A stretch of 52,250 bases of DNA from Candidatus Gastranaerophilales bacterium (GTDB taxonomy: Bacteria; Cyanobacteriota; Vampirovibrionia; Gastranaerophilales; Gastranaerophilaceae): positions 1-52,250 of the forward strand of contig CALUSA010000006.1 of assembly GCA_944323275.1 (NCBI GenBank). Reading direction: 5' to 3'. The notes beneath the pieces are model-generated. The model worked only from the letters and a program-made list of their open reading frames with translations, was not told where the DNA came from and searched no databases. How positions within the stretch are numbered: position 1 is the first letter of the stretch; each line of letters starts with the position of its first letter. A program made the translations under genes and the position numbers. This document shows positions 25,912 through 35,523 of this stretch, piece after piece.

Positions 25912-26292
25912 ATGAATAAAATAATTTATACAAACAATGCACCGGAACCTGTTGGACCATATTCACAGGCTGTTCTTGCAGGCAATACCTTATATTGTTC
26001 CGGACAAATAGCCATAGACCCTGCAACAGGAAAACTTTCTGACGGTGATGTCACGCTACAGGCACATTTATGCTTAAAAAATATAAAAAATATTTTACAA
26101 GCAGCACAAATGGACATTAATAACGTAGTCAAAGTTTCATGTTTTTTGAAAGAAATGAGCGACTTTGCCCAATTTAACGAAGTTTATGCACAATACTTTT
26201 TTGAAAACCAGCCTGCACGTTCTTGTGTAGCTGTTAAAGATCTGCCAAAGGGTGCGCTTGTTGAGATAGAAGTAATTGCTGTTAAAGGATAG
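25912..26292 (+). CDS. ridA: RidA enamine/imine deaminase
   Basis: A 126-residue member of the Rid family with all the hallmarks: [47 protein letters not shown], including the conserved Arg103 and Glu120. It hydrolyses reactive enamines/imines (2-aminoacrylate, 2-aminocrotonate) released by PLP dehydratases. The location directly behind ilvA, with AAGGA upstream, is a functional pairing of producer and detoxifier. Confidence 0.95.
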   Translation: MNKIIYTNNAPEPVGPYSQAVLAGNTLYCSGQIAIDPATGKLSDGDVTLQAHLCLKNIKNILQAAQMDINNVVKVSCFLKEMSDFAQFNEVYAQYFFENQPARSCVAVKDLPKGALVEIEVIAVKG

Positions 26293-26381
26293 ACAACAAC
26301 AATTGTAACAATTTCTACACATTTGGGCTTAAAATCGATAAAAAATGTTTAAAAATTGAAAAATTGGGTATTTATATTATA

Positions 26382-26541
26382 GTGAAGGTTTCATGCTTTT
26401 TTAAGAGATGAGCGATTTTGCTGAATTATTAATATTTACGCAAAATACTTCACTGATTACAAAACGGCTCGTTCCTGCGTAGCAGTTAAGGAACTGCCAA
26501 AGGGAGCCTTCATAGAAATCGAAGTTATTGCAGTTAAGTAA
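26382..26541 (+). pseudogene. Decayed 3' remnant of a second ridA
   Basis: From GTG 26382 the DNA encodes VKVSCFFK then, after a one-base loss, MSDFAE, and from about 26440 in another frame [20 protein letters not shown] followed by [12 protein letters not shown] and a TAA at 26539. This aligns with residues 73-125 of the intact RidA 90 bases upstream, but with at least two frameshifts. The 5' half is missing. Several codon differences show it is an old paralogue or a decayed duplicate, not a fresh copy. Confidence 0.85.
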
Positions 26542-26693
26542 TAAGTAAGTGTAAAAAACTCTGTCAAGGTTTTATTAATTTTTAGCCGAAAATTGTAAAG
26601 TTTTTTTACATAATTAAAAAATATGCGCAATTAAATTTCTTCACTGTATTTCTATTAGGCACCACAACATTAATAACAAAAGGAGTAAATTTC

Positions 26694-29075
26694 ATGACTA
26701 TTGATGGTATTAATTTCAACAAGCTTCCGAAGAAGACTGATGTAAACAGTAAAACTGACAAAGAAGCTCCAAAAGGTCCCTCTGTTGAACCGGAAATGAC
26801 AGAAGAAGAAAAAACAGCATTACAAAGACTAAGAGATAGTGCTCTTGCCGGCTATGTACTAGGACTTATGAAAGTAACAGGCGGCGTACTTGGTGTTGGT
26901 GCAACTGCAGCTTCATTACAAAGCTGTATTGAACAAAACCAGGATGTAGATGTTGACATGGCTCCGATTTTAGAAAAATTGGATGCTATGATGAAATTGC
27001 AGCAGCAGCAAATCGATCAACAGACTGAAATGCTTAATTATTTAAAAGAAATGAATTCTGATAATAAACAATTAATCTCCCTTGTTGAGAGCATAATTGA
27101 TCAAGGCAGGGATATTACTTCTATTTTACAGAGCATCAACGGCACAGTAGAATCCATTGATGCTGCAACTATCAGAATTGTTGCATTGCTTGAAGATGCA
27201 AACGCTAATGACGCTGAATTTCTTGCTAAATTAGATGCAATTATTAACGGTCAGGCTGATGCAGCTGATAAATTAAACCAGATTTTGCAGGCTAATAAAG
27301 AGCAAAACCAGACGCTTATTAATCTGGAAAAATTACTCGAAACACTTAATGACACAAACAAAAATCTTTATAACAAGGTTATTGATTTCTACAATGAATA
27401 TCAAAACGGCGATATTACAAAATCAGAAATGCTCGAAAATATTCTTAATGAAATTAAGAACAACGGCAGCATAAGCTCTGATATTTTAGCAACAATCAAC
27501 AGCCTTGCTCAAAAATTTGAAAACGGTCAAATTACAGAATCTGAATTACTTAATCAGATTATCAACCTGCTCGCAAGCATTGACAGCAAACTTGACGGTT
27601 TGAAAGATGCTGTTGATCAGATTAAAACAGAATTCCCTGACCTTGCAGGAAAAATTGATGAATTTATCCAAAAATACGAGCAAGGTTCTATAAATGAACA
27701 AGAATTGTTAAGACAAATCATTGAAGAAATGAAAAATGTTCAAGGCGGAACAAATCCTGATTTCAATACAAAACTCGATGAAATCCTCGCAGCTATTAAT
27801 ACAGGTAACATGACCATATCAGAAGCAATGGATAAAGTAATCGAATTATTAGGAAAAATCGAAGCCAATACAGGTGCAATTCTCGAGGCTATCAACAAAC
27901 TTGCCGAAGAAGTCGATAACTTGAATGCTAACTTTGAAAATAATCAAACAGCAATAATTGACGGTTTGGCAAATATCAATGACGGTATCGGCAGCATTAA
28001 CAGTAAATTAGATCAGGTAATTGAAAATCAAGAAGAAAACAATCAGACTACATTAGACATTTCACAAAAAATGGATGAATTATATGCCCAGGTTGCACAA
28101 ATTAATGATAAAACTTTAACAATTGATCAGGTTCAGGAAATGTTCGGACCTATGTATGAAGAAATCAAAGATTACCTGAGCAATATATCAGGCAACCAAA
28201 TTACAATCGGTGATATTAAAGCAGCTCTGGAAGCACACAAAACCGACCTTACAAGAACAAACGCATTGTTAGAAACAGTTGTAAGCTTGCTGTCTAACGG
28301 TGACTTTGAAGGCGGCGAGGGCATTGACCCTGCCGGGCTTAAAGAAATTGCAGATGCAATCAAAGAATTCCAGCAGCAAAGCAACAATAACAGCGCACAA
28401 ATAAACGCTAACCTCGAACAAGTTCTTGAAAAATTAGCAGGCATACAGGGTTCTTTAGATGCAATCGTCACTACTGGTGAAGACATCAAAAACACCTTTG
28501 ACAGAGCTATTTCATCCGCAACAACTTACGGTGAAAGATTATTCAACGAACTTCAAAAAATAAGCGGCAATATGGTTAACCAAACCACCTTGCAGGTCTA
28601 CCTTGACAGCTATACAGAATATCTGCAAAAAGCCGAACAGGCAAGACAGCAGCAGTTTGAAATTCTGCAGGCAATCTTGACCAATATGGGCAAAGGCGAC
28701 AGCGGTATGACAGTTGACGAATTAAAAGAAATTATTCCTGATTACACAGATATCTTAAATGAAATCAGTGACAAAATCGGCAACTTAGTTACTACTGCAG
28801 ACTTAGAAGCCTACTTTGAAAACAGCACAGTAGACCTTACAAGAACAAACGCTTTACTTGAAACTCTTGTAAGCCTTGTATCAGGTCTTGATACTTCAGG
28901 AGTAAATTCATCTAAACTGAACAGCACTTTAAATGAAATACTCAACGAAGTAAAAAGTAAAAAAGCTCCTTCGGAAGACCAGATACAAACCTTAATTGAT
29001 CTTGTTCAAGAATCACAAACACAAACCAGATCAGCAGGCGGCGACTACTACCATCAAGGTTGGAGATATAACTAA
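26694..29075 (+). CDS. Large coiled-coil protein with internal lipobox-like segment
   Basis: A 793-residue protein of no recognised family. After 50 charged residues a hydrophobic segment (about 50-77, ALAGYVLGLMKVTGGVLGVG) ends in LQSC (Cys78), a lipobox-like site preceded by an unusually long N-region. The rest is acidic coiled coil with internal repeats: the motif NGxI(T/N)xxELLxxII recurs near residues 236, 275, 328 and 368, and LTRTNALLET recurs near 519 and 715. The C-terminus is RSAGGDYYHQGWRYN. AAAGGAG precedes the ATG. A surface stalk or tether is the likely use, but this is inference. Confidence 0.7.
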   Translation: MTIDGINFNKLPKKTDVNSKTDKEAPKGPSVEPEMTEEEKTALQRLRDSALAGYVLGLMKVTGGVLGVGATAASLQSCIEQNQDVDVDMAPILEKLDAMMKLQQQQIDQQTEMLNYLKEMNSDNKQLISLVESIIDQGRDITSILQSINGTVESIDAATIRIVALLEDANANDAEFLAKLDAIINGQADAADKLNQILQANKEQNQTLINLEKLLETLNDTNKNLYNKVIDFYNEYQNGDITKSEMLENILNEIKNNGSISSDILATINSLAQKFENGQITESELLNQIINLLASIDSKLDGLKDAVDQIKTEFPDLAGKIDEFIQKYEQGSINEQELLRQIIEEMKNVQGGTNPDFNTKLDEILAAINTGNMTISEAMDKVIELLGKIEANTGAILEAINKLAEEVDNLNANFENNQTAIIDGLANINDGIGSINSKLDQVIENQEENNQTTLDISQKMDELYAQVAQINDKTLTIDQVQEMFGPMYEEIKDYLSNISGNQITIGDIKAALEAHKTDLTRTNALLETVVSLLSNGDFEGGEGIDPAGLKEIADAIKEFQQQSNNNSAQINANLEQVLEKLAGIQGSLDAIVTTGEDIKNTFDRAISSATTYGERLFNELQKISGNMVNQTTLQVYLDSYTEYLQKAEQARQQQFEILQAILTNMGKGDSGMTVDELKEIIPDYTDILNEISDKIGNLVTTADLEAYFENSTVDLTRTNALLETLVSLVSGLDTSGVNSSKLNSTLNEILNEVKSKKAPSEDQIQTLIDLVQESQTQTRSAGGDYYHQGWRYN

Positions 29076-29101
29076 TAAGCAAATAGTCAATTGCTTAATT
29101 A

Positions 29102-29139
29102 AAAAAGCCCTCTGAGATAATTCTCAGAGAGCTTTTTAT
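29102..29139 (+). terminator. Intrinsic terminator between convergent genes
   Basis: A stem AAAGCCCTCTGAGA/TCTCAGAGAGCTTT with loop TAAT and one mismatch, followed by a T run. A-rich flanks allow use on the other strand too, where the LysM-like gene ends. Confidence 0.8.
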
Positions 29140-29148
29140 TATTTCAAA

Positions 29149-31275
29149 TTAGTAAACTGTTACTGTTTGTTTTCCGTCGAGGTCAGTGTGAGTTATTCTC
29201 ATTCTGCCCTGTTCATCTCTGTCAACTACTGATGTTGTTACACCTTTAGCTTTGAGATCTATTGCTGCCTGTTTAGCTTTTCTTTCAGCTTCAGCTTTGT
29301 CTTCGCCAGCGTAAAGTTCACCTTTACGTTCTTCGTTACGTGAATCATTTACGACATAGTATCTTGATTCAACTTCTTGTTTTTCAGTTTTGCCTCTGTA
29401 TGCAGCTACAGTTCCGAAGGATACGTTTTTCGAATCTGTCATTTTACGTTCAAAATCTGCGTTTACATTGAGTTTATATTCACGTTTGCCGTCTTCGCTC
29501 TTGAATACAGTCGGGAGGCATAATTCTTCGCCCGCTTTCGGGAAGAAGCCGTCCCTCCAGCTTGTAACACCTGCCGGTAAAGTACCTTCATCTTTCATTT
29601 TGTTGAAGAATTCTTTTTTGATTTGAGTTCTGATGTATTTAACATCTGCTTCATTTGTGATACCGTAAACGTTTCTTACAACTATATCCCAGTTATCACC
29701 TGCTTTAACTTCGTAACAATCTGTAGGTATTTCTACATCTTTTACTTCTTTTACGATTTCTTCCTGAAGGTGAACATACGGTTTTTCAGTAGGAACAACA
29801 ACCTCATCATTGTCCGGTTTTTCTACTTTGATTTCACCTGATTCAAGTTTTGATAACAGTGTCAGAGCTTCTCTGTGGTTAAGTACACTTGCATCTCTGT
29901 AATTATCAGAATCTTTTTTATCATCAGGGTCAGCAGAGCCGCCTGCATGTCTGTATGCGTCAATTAACTGATCTTTTAACAGATTGCCTTCCTTATCTGT
30001 GTAGTATGATGCAATCTTCATTGCCATTGCTTTTGCCTGTTTTGATGGGAAGGATTCTGACTCTAATACAAAGTCAACATAGTCTTCGTATTTTTGAATA
30101 TCAGAGTGAATATCCACAGGGATTGCTTTGTCTTCAACTCTTGTAGCCTGTTCTTTGATTGAACTTAATGCTGATAGACCTGCTGCTAATGCTGCCGTTA
30201 CTGCCGGAGCAATTGCGACTGTCTGATCCTGGTGAATTGTTTCCGGTTCTATACCTTCACCGTAATTTAAGTTAACGTTCTGATTTTGAACCGGAATGAG
30301 CGGAACACCGACGCCGCCGCCAACTATCGTAGGAATAGCCATATCTCTTATGACTTTTTTAGCATCGATTTTCTTTTCAATACCGTAGCCGGCACCTTTC
30401 ATAATCTCTTTGGCTTCTTTAACGCTAAATCTTGTATCAGAGCCATTGTTACGGGCACGTCTGTTCAATTCGTCAGTGATGAACTGAGCTTCACCTGCCT
30501 GTACCTTTCTGTTTGAATAAGATACAACAGCTTCTGAGCCGACTAAGTTGTCACCGACTTGATAAATATCATCAACAGAAATACCAGCTTTGTCTAATTT
30601 AGCCTGCAATTCAGGGTCATATTGAGGACCTTCTTCGCTTGTTCTGATTTTTGTAACATTGTTGTTTTGAGCAGCTGATCTGTAAAGTTCAGAAGATTCT
30701 TTAGTTCCGCCGAACACGCCTCTCCAGATAGATTTAAAGAAGTGAGTGCCTTTTTTGGTTTCGCCGTATTTTCTTGCTGCGGCATATTGTTCTTCAGTAA
30801 GATTACCTGCTTCAAATTCTTCTTTTAATTGATCTCTGACATAAGATCTGATTTGTCTGTGTTTTGTTACATCATATTCAGAATCCTGTCCTAATAATTC
30901 TCTTGCCTCACCGGTGATTTCTCTGACTTTGCTTTGAGCATAAGCTAAGTTAGCTTCTTCACGGATGTCCATCTGTTTTTCCAATACATCCATTGCTGTT
31001 CTGTAAGTATCATCATTTATCGGTGAGAAGGAATCAACACCACGTTTTCTGTCATCTCTTGAACGTTTTGTATGTAAAGCTTTTAAATCTTTTTCAAGTT
31101 CTTTTCTGAGATCGTCAGTTGACATTGATTCTTTATATTCTTTTTTACCTGCAATCTGGTTAAGTAATTCTAATGCAGCTTTTTCTTTTTCAGATAACTG
31201 TGTAAAGTTTGCGCTTGCTGTACCATTGCTTCTAACAGGGTTTGTTGTAAATAATCTTAATTCTTCTCCGCTCAT
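29149..31275 (-). CDS. Large protein with LysM-like domain, no signal peptide
   Basis: A 708-residue protein. Residues about 519-591 match a LysM-type module in an expanded form (CYEVKAGDNWDIVVRNVYG ... FPKAGEELCLP), which in known proteins binds peptidoglycan or chitin. The N-terminal 250 residues are charged, helical and rich in EL/KK; two hydrophobic stretches (near 320, VGGGVGVPLIPV, and near 350, AVTAALAAGLSAL) could be membrane-associated. There is no recognisable N-terminal export signal, which is odd for a LysM protein; a specialised secretion route or internal anchoring is possible. GGGA upstream supports the start. Confidence 0.65.
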   Translation of the reverse strand: MSGEELRLFTTNPVRSNGTASANFTQLSEKEKAALELLNQIAGKKEYKESMSTDDLRKELEKDLKALHTKRSRDDRKRGVDSFSPINDDTYRTAMDVLEKQMDIREEANLAYAQSKVREITGEARELLGQDSEYDVTKHRQIRSYVRDQLKEEFEAGNLTEEQYAAARKYGETKKGTHFFKSIWRGVFGGTKESSELYRSAAQNNNVTKIRTSEEGPQYDPELQAKLDKAGISVDDIYQVGDNLVGSEAVVSYSNRKVQAGEAQFITDELNRRARNNGSDTRFSVKEAKEIMKGAGYGIEKKIDAKKVIRDMAIPTIVGGGVGVPLIPVQNQNVNLNYGEGIEPETIHQDQTVAIAPAVTAALAAGLSALSSIKEQATRVEDKAIPVDIHSDIQKYEDYVDFVLESESFPSKQAKAMAMKIASYYTDKEGNLLKDQLIDAYRHAGGSADPDDKKDSDNYRDASVLNHREALTLLSKLESGEIKVEKPDNDEVVVPTEKPYVHLQEEIVKEVKDVEIPTDCYEVKAGDNWDIVVRNVYGITNEADVKYIRTQIKKEFFNKMKDEGTLPAGVTSWRDGFFPKAGEELCLPTVFKSEDGKREYKLNVNADFERKMTDSKNVSFGTVAAYRGKTEKQEVESRYYVVNDSRNEERKGELYAGEDKAEAERKAKQAAIDLKAKGVTTSVVDRDEQGRMRITHTDLDGKQTVTVY

Positions 31276-31390
31276 GTAAATATCCCTTTCTTTTCCCTAA
31301 ATAATAATCCTATTTGGATTTCTAAATCCTCTATACATACATAAACAATTTTTGTATTTAAAAATTGCCTGAAAGAAATATTTTTTTTAT

Positions 31391-31427
31391 AAAAAAAGAA
31401 CGTTTTGAGTCCAAAACGTTCTTTTTA
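31391..31427 (-). terminator. Intrinsic terminator after the autotransporter gene
   Basis: AAAAAGAACGTTTT/AAAACGTTCTTTTT is a 14-bp perfect stem (31393-31406 / 31413-31426) with a 6-base loop and a T run on the minus strand. It lies 35 bases past the autotransporter stop. The gap up to the LysM-like gene start at 31275 holds only its ribosome site and AT-rich DNA. Confidence 0.88.
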
Positions 31428-31460
31428 CAAGTATTTTCAAATTGTTAAGTTATGTTAACA

Positions 31461-34400
31461 TTAATGTCCTAATGCCCATCTTAAACCTAAGGTCAAAGCA
31501 ATACCGTTACGTCCGCCGTTTCTTATCATAGCTTGTCCGAAACCGGTAAATCTTTCACCATGGCGTTTTTGAAGACCTACGCCGTATTCAATATAAGGTT
31601 TAACTGCAAGTTCTGTTAAAGCAACATTATCGGCATAGAATTTTGTTCTGTCCATAATATTCCAGGTCATATTTACGCCGAGGTAAGGCTGCCATCCGTT
31701 ACCTAAGTTACCAATGATTCTCAACCCCGGAATAATTTCTATAGCGTGGAGAGGATCCTGTGTGACTCTGACACCTGCGGCATTAGTGTAATCAAACACA
31801 TTAACCATCGTATAGCTCATCATATAGCTGGGCTGGATAACCATTTTATTGTTAAACAATCCCCAGTTATAACCTGATTTCCAGGCAGCACCTGTCATCA
31901 ATATCGGGAAGTCATCATTGCCGTACATGTGGCTTGCCTGAGCTGCACTTGCACCTATGTTAGCAGTAACACCTGTCCAGAAATTACCTTTGTATGCAGT
32001 AGCAACACCGCCTATTGTACCGCCGTTTTGCCAGATATCAACGCCGTTATAAGCCTGATGCGAACCATGGTAAGCCCCGAAGAAGGAGTAATTTGCATCC
32101 CATCCGTGACCGATGTCAATAAGGTCAGACTCACCGCCTATTAAAGTACCGTATGATACGTTAGAAACTTTAGGTCCGTTCTTAAGCCCTACGCTTTCAA
32201 AGTTAGCAAAAGGTCTTACATAAAAGCCGTCACGTTCTTCAGGAATAATGTTCGGAGCAAATACGCCTGTATGATAAGCAGAGGCATATTTGTTTCTCAT
32301 CTTCCATGCCATTCTTTCTTCAGGAGTCATTAATGCAACCATATCCATATTTGCAAATGACTGTCTGTACAAGTTATCCATCATCAGGAAGGCAGCCTGT
32401 GCAGCAACAGGTCCGGCAATAATAGAATCAGAGTTGCCAATTTTGTTAAATATGAAATATTCTCCGGGGTCAACATTAGATGTAGAGCCGCCTGTTGTAG
32501 GATATGGAACGGTTTCCTGTTTAACTTCATATTTATAAATAGGAGCCTGTACGACATTAGCACCTTTTGCCAAATCTACATGACCGACAAGAGCTTCTGC
32601 ATCGGTAAAGAGTATTTTTACATTGTCACCTTTAGCCTCAGAAACGGATTTCATCTGGTCGATGAACAATGTATGTCCGCCAGCATTTGTAATTGTCGGA
32701 ATATTTGCATTTAACAATGCATCCATTTCAGGTTTACCTGAATCAGAGTATTCACCGCCTAAGTCAACGTCCAGTTTAATATGTGAATCACCCATCAAAT
32801 GCAAGGACTGAGCCTGAATTTGGTTAGATGAATATTCATTATTTAACAGGTTTAACAAACCGCCATGAAGATAAACATTGTTGGAAGATGTAAGACTTGC
32901 ATCGTGGTCGAATTTTAATTCCCCATTGTAAAGGTGGAGGTTTGCATTTTCAATCTTTCCGTTTTCACCTTTAAAATGTACGACACCGGTATAATTGCCG
33001 TTGTTAATGTTTATAACAGAGCTTTCACCGCTGTCAGCAGCATCACCTCTTACAACAGAGTTAAGTTCAATAACGCCTGTACCTTCTGCATTAAAGTTAC
33101 CTACTGCGTCACCGGCAAAGCTTATTGTATCGGTAGACATATTGTAAGTACCCGGCAGCGGGGCAGTTTGTGTAACACCAATAGTGGTTTTGTTACCGTT
33201 GGTTGCAACGATATTTGTTACTGAACCGTCATTAGCATATATAGCACCGCCTGATTCAACAGTACCGTCATTAGTGGTGTTGCCTGTCATTGTTACGTTT
33301 GTTAATGTAACTGTTGCAGCAACATCATTAACGTTTTCACCGCTGTTGTAAACAGCACCGCCGTAATTTAAAGCATTGTTATTGGTAAAAGTCGAACCGA
33401 TTACCGTTAATTCCGGTGTTGCAGGTGAAGCTGAAGCAAAGTTTCTTATTGCACCGCCGGTTGTTGTTGTACCGTCGCCGTTGTTGTGGAAGGTGGAATT
33501 TTGAATTATCATATCCCCCTGGTTGTTGATGGCACCGCCGCCGCTTGGAGCTGTATTAGATTCAAATATTGAATTATTAATACGGGCTACACCATCATTG
33601 TCACCGGCTGTTTTAGCACCGTCATTATATATTGCACCGCCTCTTGCTGCGTTTCCGCTGCGGAAGGTTGAATTATTAACAATCAAGGTACGTGAAGCAT
33701 CTGCATTTGATACACTGTCGTTATAAATTGCACCGCCGCCGTTAGTTGCAGTGTTGCCGGTAAAAGTTGAGTTATTAACTTCTAAAACCAGATTTTTATC
33801 AGGGTTTTTTGCCGGATCATATATAGAGTTTGCAATTGCACCGCCAAAGGTACCTGCTGTGTTATTTTCAAAATATGAATTAGAAATAGTCATGTCGGCA
33901 CTGTTTAAAATTGCACCGCCCTGACCAACACCGCTTGCAAGGTTACCGTTTACAATATTTCCTTTAAAAATAGAGTTTGAAATTTCCGTATAACCTGCCC
34001 TGTTTGAAATAGCACCGCCGTAGCTGTATGCTGTATTAGAATCAAAAACTGAATTTGAAATATTAAGCTGCGGATTTGTATTGCCGGTGGATATAAAGTT
34101 GTCAATAGCACCGCCGAAGCCGAGACTACCGTCATCCAGGGTTTCTGAAGTATTGTTGTAAAAATAAACACGGTCAACAGACATATTGCCGGTATTTTCC
34201 AACGCACCGCCGTTACCTTCAACTTTGTTGCCTGTAAATGAACTGCTGAAGTTTATTGCGTTGTATGTACCCTGTTCAACATTTGTTATACCGCTGTTGC
34301 TGCCTTGAACAGTCATTGTACCGCCGTCGTTTGAAACAGCACCGCCGTTATTTTGAGTACCTTCTACACCATCCAAGCCATTGAATTTTGTATCGGTAAT

Positions 34401-34703
34401 TGTAGTTGTAGCACCTGTCTGGTTTTGAATAGCAGAACCTGACAATGTTGCGTCTGATGTAACGGTATGACCGCCGCCGTTAATATTATATGTACCTGTA
34501 GATCCCGGCACAGGCGGCAACGAAATTGTTTTGTCGGCAGTTGCGTCACCCTGCAGCTGCATATTCGCAGGACTTGATGTTACTTGAGAATCAAGTTCAG
34601 TCCAATTTACATCTGCCATTACTGCAGAACCTGAAAGCAGAAGCACCAGTGCACATGTAAGAACCACACTTTTTTTGAATTCTTTTACTTTAATCTTTCT
34701 CAT
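31461..34703 (-). CDS. Polymorphic-type autotransporter outer-membrane protein
   Basis: A 1080-residue type V secretion protein. A signal peptide (cleavage near SAVMA, residue 30) leads to a passenger of about 650 residues with some eleven GGA(I/V)xN units alternating with NSTF.. strands, the right-handed beta-helix seen in Pmp-like and AIDA-type passengers. The last ~270 residues (from DGFYVRPFANFESVG) form the beta-barrel translocator and end in GLRWALGH, a slightly unusual C-terminus because the final residue is not aromatic. It implies an outer membrane with BAM machinery. It is probably an adhesin or surface coat; the ligand is unknown. Confidence 0.88.
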   Translation of the reverse strand: MRKIKVKEFKKSVVLTCALVLLLSGSAVMADVNWTELDSQVTSSPANMQLQGDATADKTISLPPVPGSTGTYNINGGGHTVTSDATLSGSAIQNQTGATTTITDTKFNGLDGVEGTQNNGGAVSNDGGTMTVQGSNSGITNVEQGTYNAINFSSSFTGNKVEGNGGALENTGNMSVDRVYFYNNTSETLDDGSLGFGGAIDNFISTGNTNPQLNISNSVFDSNTAYSYGGAISNRAGYTEISNSIFKGNIVNGNLASGVGQGGAILNSADMTISNSYFENNTAGTFGGAIANSIYDPAKNPDKNLVLEVNNSTFTGNTATNGGGAIYNDSVSNADASRTLIVNNSTFRSGNAARGGAIYNDGAKTAGDNDGVARINNSIFESNTAPSGGGAINNQGDMIIQNSTFHNNGDGTTTTGGAIRNFASASPATPELTVIGSTFTNNNALNYGGAVYNSGENVNDVAATVTLTNVTMTGNTTNDGTVESGGAIYANDGSVTNIVATNGNKTTIGVTQTAPLPGTYNMSTDTISFAGDAVGNFNAEGTGVIELNSVVRGDAADSGESSVININNGNYTGVVHFKGENGKIENANLHLYNGELKFDHDASLTSSNNVYLHGGLLNLLNNEYSSNQIQAQSLHLMGDSHIKLDVDLGGEYSDSGKPEMDALLNANIPTITNAGGHTLFIDQMKSVSEAKGDNVKILFTDAEALVGHVDLAKGANVVQAPIYKYEVKQETVPYPTTGGSTSNVDPGEYFIFNKIGNSDSIIAGPVAAQAAFLMMDNLYRQSFANMDMVALMTPEERMAWKMRNKYASAYHTGVFAPNIIPEERDGFYVRPFANFESVGLKNGPKVSNVSYGTLIGGESDLIDIGHGWDANYSFFGAYHGSHQAYNGVDIWQNGGTIGGVATAYKGNFWTGVTANIGASAAQASHMYGNDDFPILMTGAAWKSGYNWGLFNNKMVIQPSYMMSYTMVNVFDYTNAAGVRVTQDPLHAIEIIPGLRIIGNLGNGWQPYLGVNMTWNIMDRTKFYADNVALTELAVKPYIEYGVGLQKRHGERFTGFGQAMIRNGGRNGIALTLGLRWALGH

Positions 34704-34947
34704 ATTTATTCCACTCTATTAAATATTTTCGTATTAATTTTTTATTTATATAATAAAACCAAGTCTATATTTTATCATCGCACAAAAACATTAAAAAGTT
34801 CAAAAACTTCAAAAAACATTACAATTTAGACATATATTTATTTTCTACAAATTGTTAGGGATTTAAAGCTGTTAAAATAAAAACAGCAATAGCAAAAAGA
34901 TTAGCTGATAATATATCCTTAAGTAAAATTTTCACAAGCTTCTTTAA

Positions 34948-35523
34948 TTAGTCATTAACAATAACAACTTCACCGGTATCAAATTTAAGATACGCCCGTA
35001 CAATTTCAAATTTACCGTCAAAGTGAGCCTGTCTTAATATTTTTGAACGTTTTAAGAGCTTTCTTTTCTTAGTAAGAGTATAATTTTTAGCTATTTCGTT
35101 ATAGCATTCCGTTTCACTGTCAATAATTTCATAAACAGAGCGAATTAAAAGTTCCAGATGTTCGGGTTCTTTCGGATACAGCGATTTTGCGGCTTTCATA
35201 ACACCGCAATCATCATGACTCAGAACCATGACAAGAGGGACTTTTAAATGGTCTACGGCATACTCGACGCTTTCCAAAATATTTTCACCTATAACAGCAC
35301 CGGCACAACGCACAACAAATATATCCCCAAAGCCTTTATCAAAAACAAGCTCCGGTATAACTCTGGAATCCGAACAGGTAACAATACATGCAATCGGAGA
35401 TTGTCCTTGTGATAAGGTTTTTAAATCCTCAACCGTTCTGTGGTTTGCACAAGATTTACCGTTCACAAAATTTTTATTGCCCTCAAGCAGTAAATCAAGA
35501 GCCTGCTGTGCTTTTTCGTTCAT
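34948..35523 (-). CDS. Beta-class carbonic anhydrase
   Basis: A 191-residue zinc enzyme that interconverts carbon dioxide and bicarbonate. Zinc ligands are Cys50 (TCSDSR), His103 and Cys106 (SHDDCG); Asp52-Arg54 form the catalytic dyad. The family core GDIFVVRCAGAVI is intact. It shares one base with the yidC stop (TAATG), and AAGGA is upstream, so it is translated from the yidC transcript. The 244 bases between it and the autotransporter start hold no gene that I can support. Confidence 0.93.
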   Translation of the reverse strand: MNEKAQQALDLLLEGNKNFVNGKSCANHRTVEDLKTLSQGQSPIACIVTCSDSRVIPELVFDKGFGDIFVVRCAGAVIGENILESVEYAVDHLKVPLVMVLSHDDCGVMKAAKSLYPKEPEHLELLIRSVYEIIDSETECYNEIAKNYTLTKKRKLLKRSKILRQAHFDGKFEIVRAYLKFDTGEVVIVND

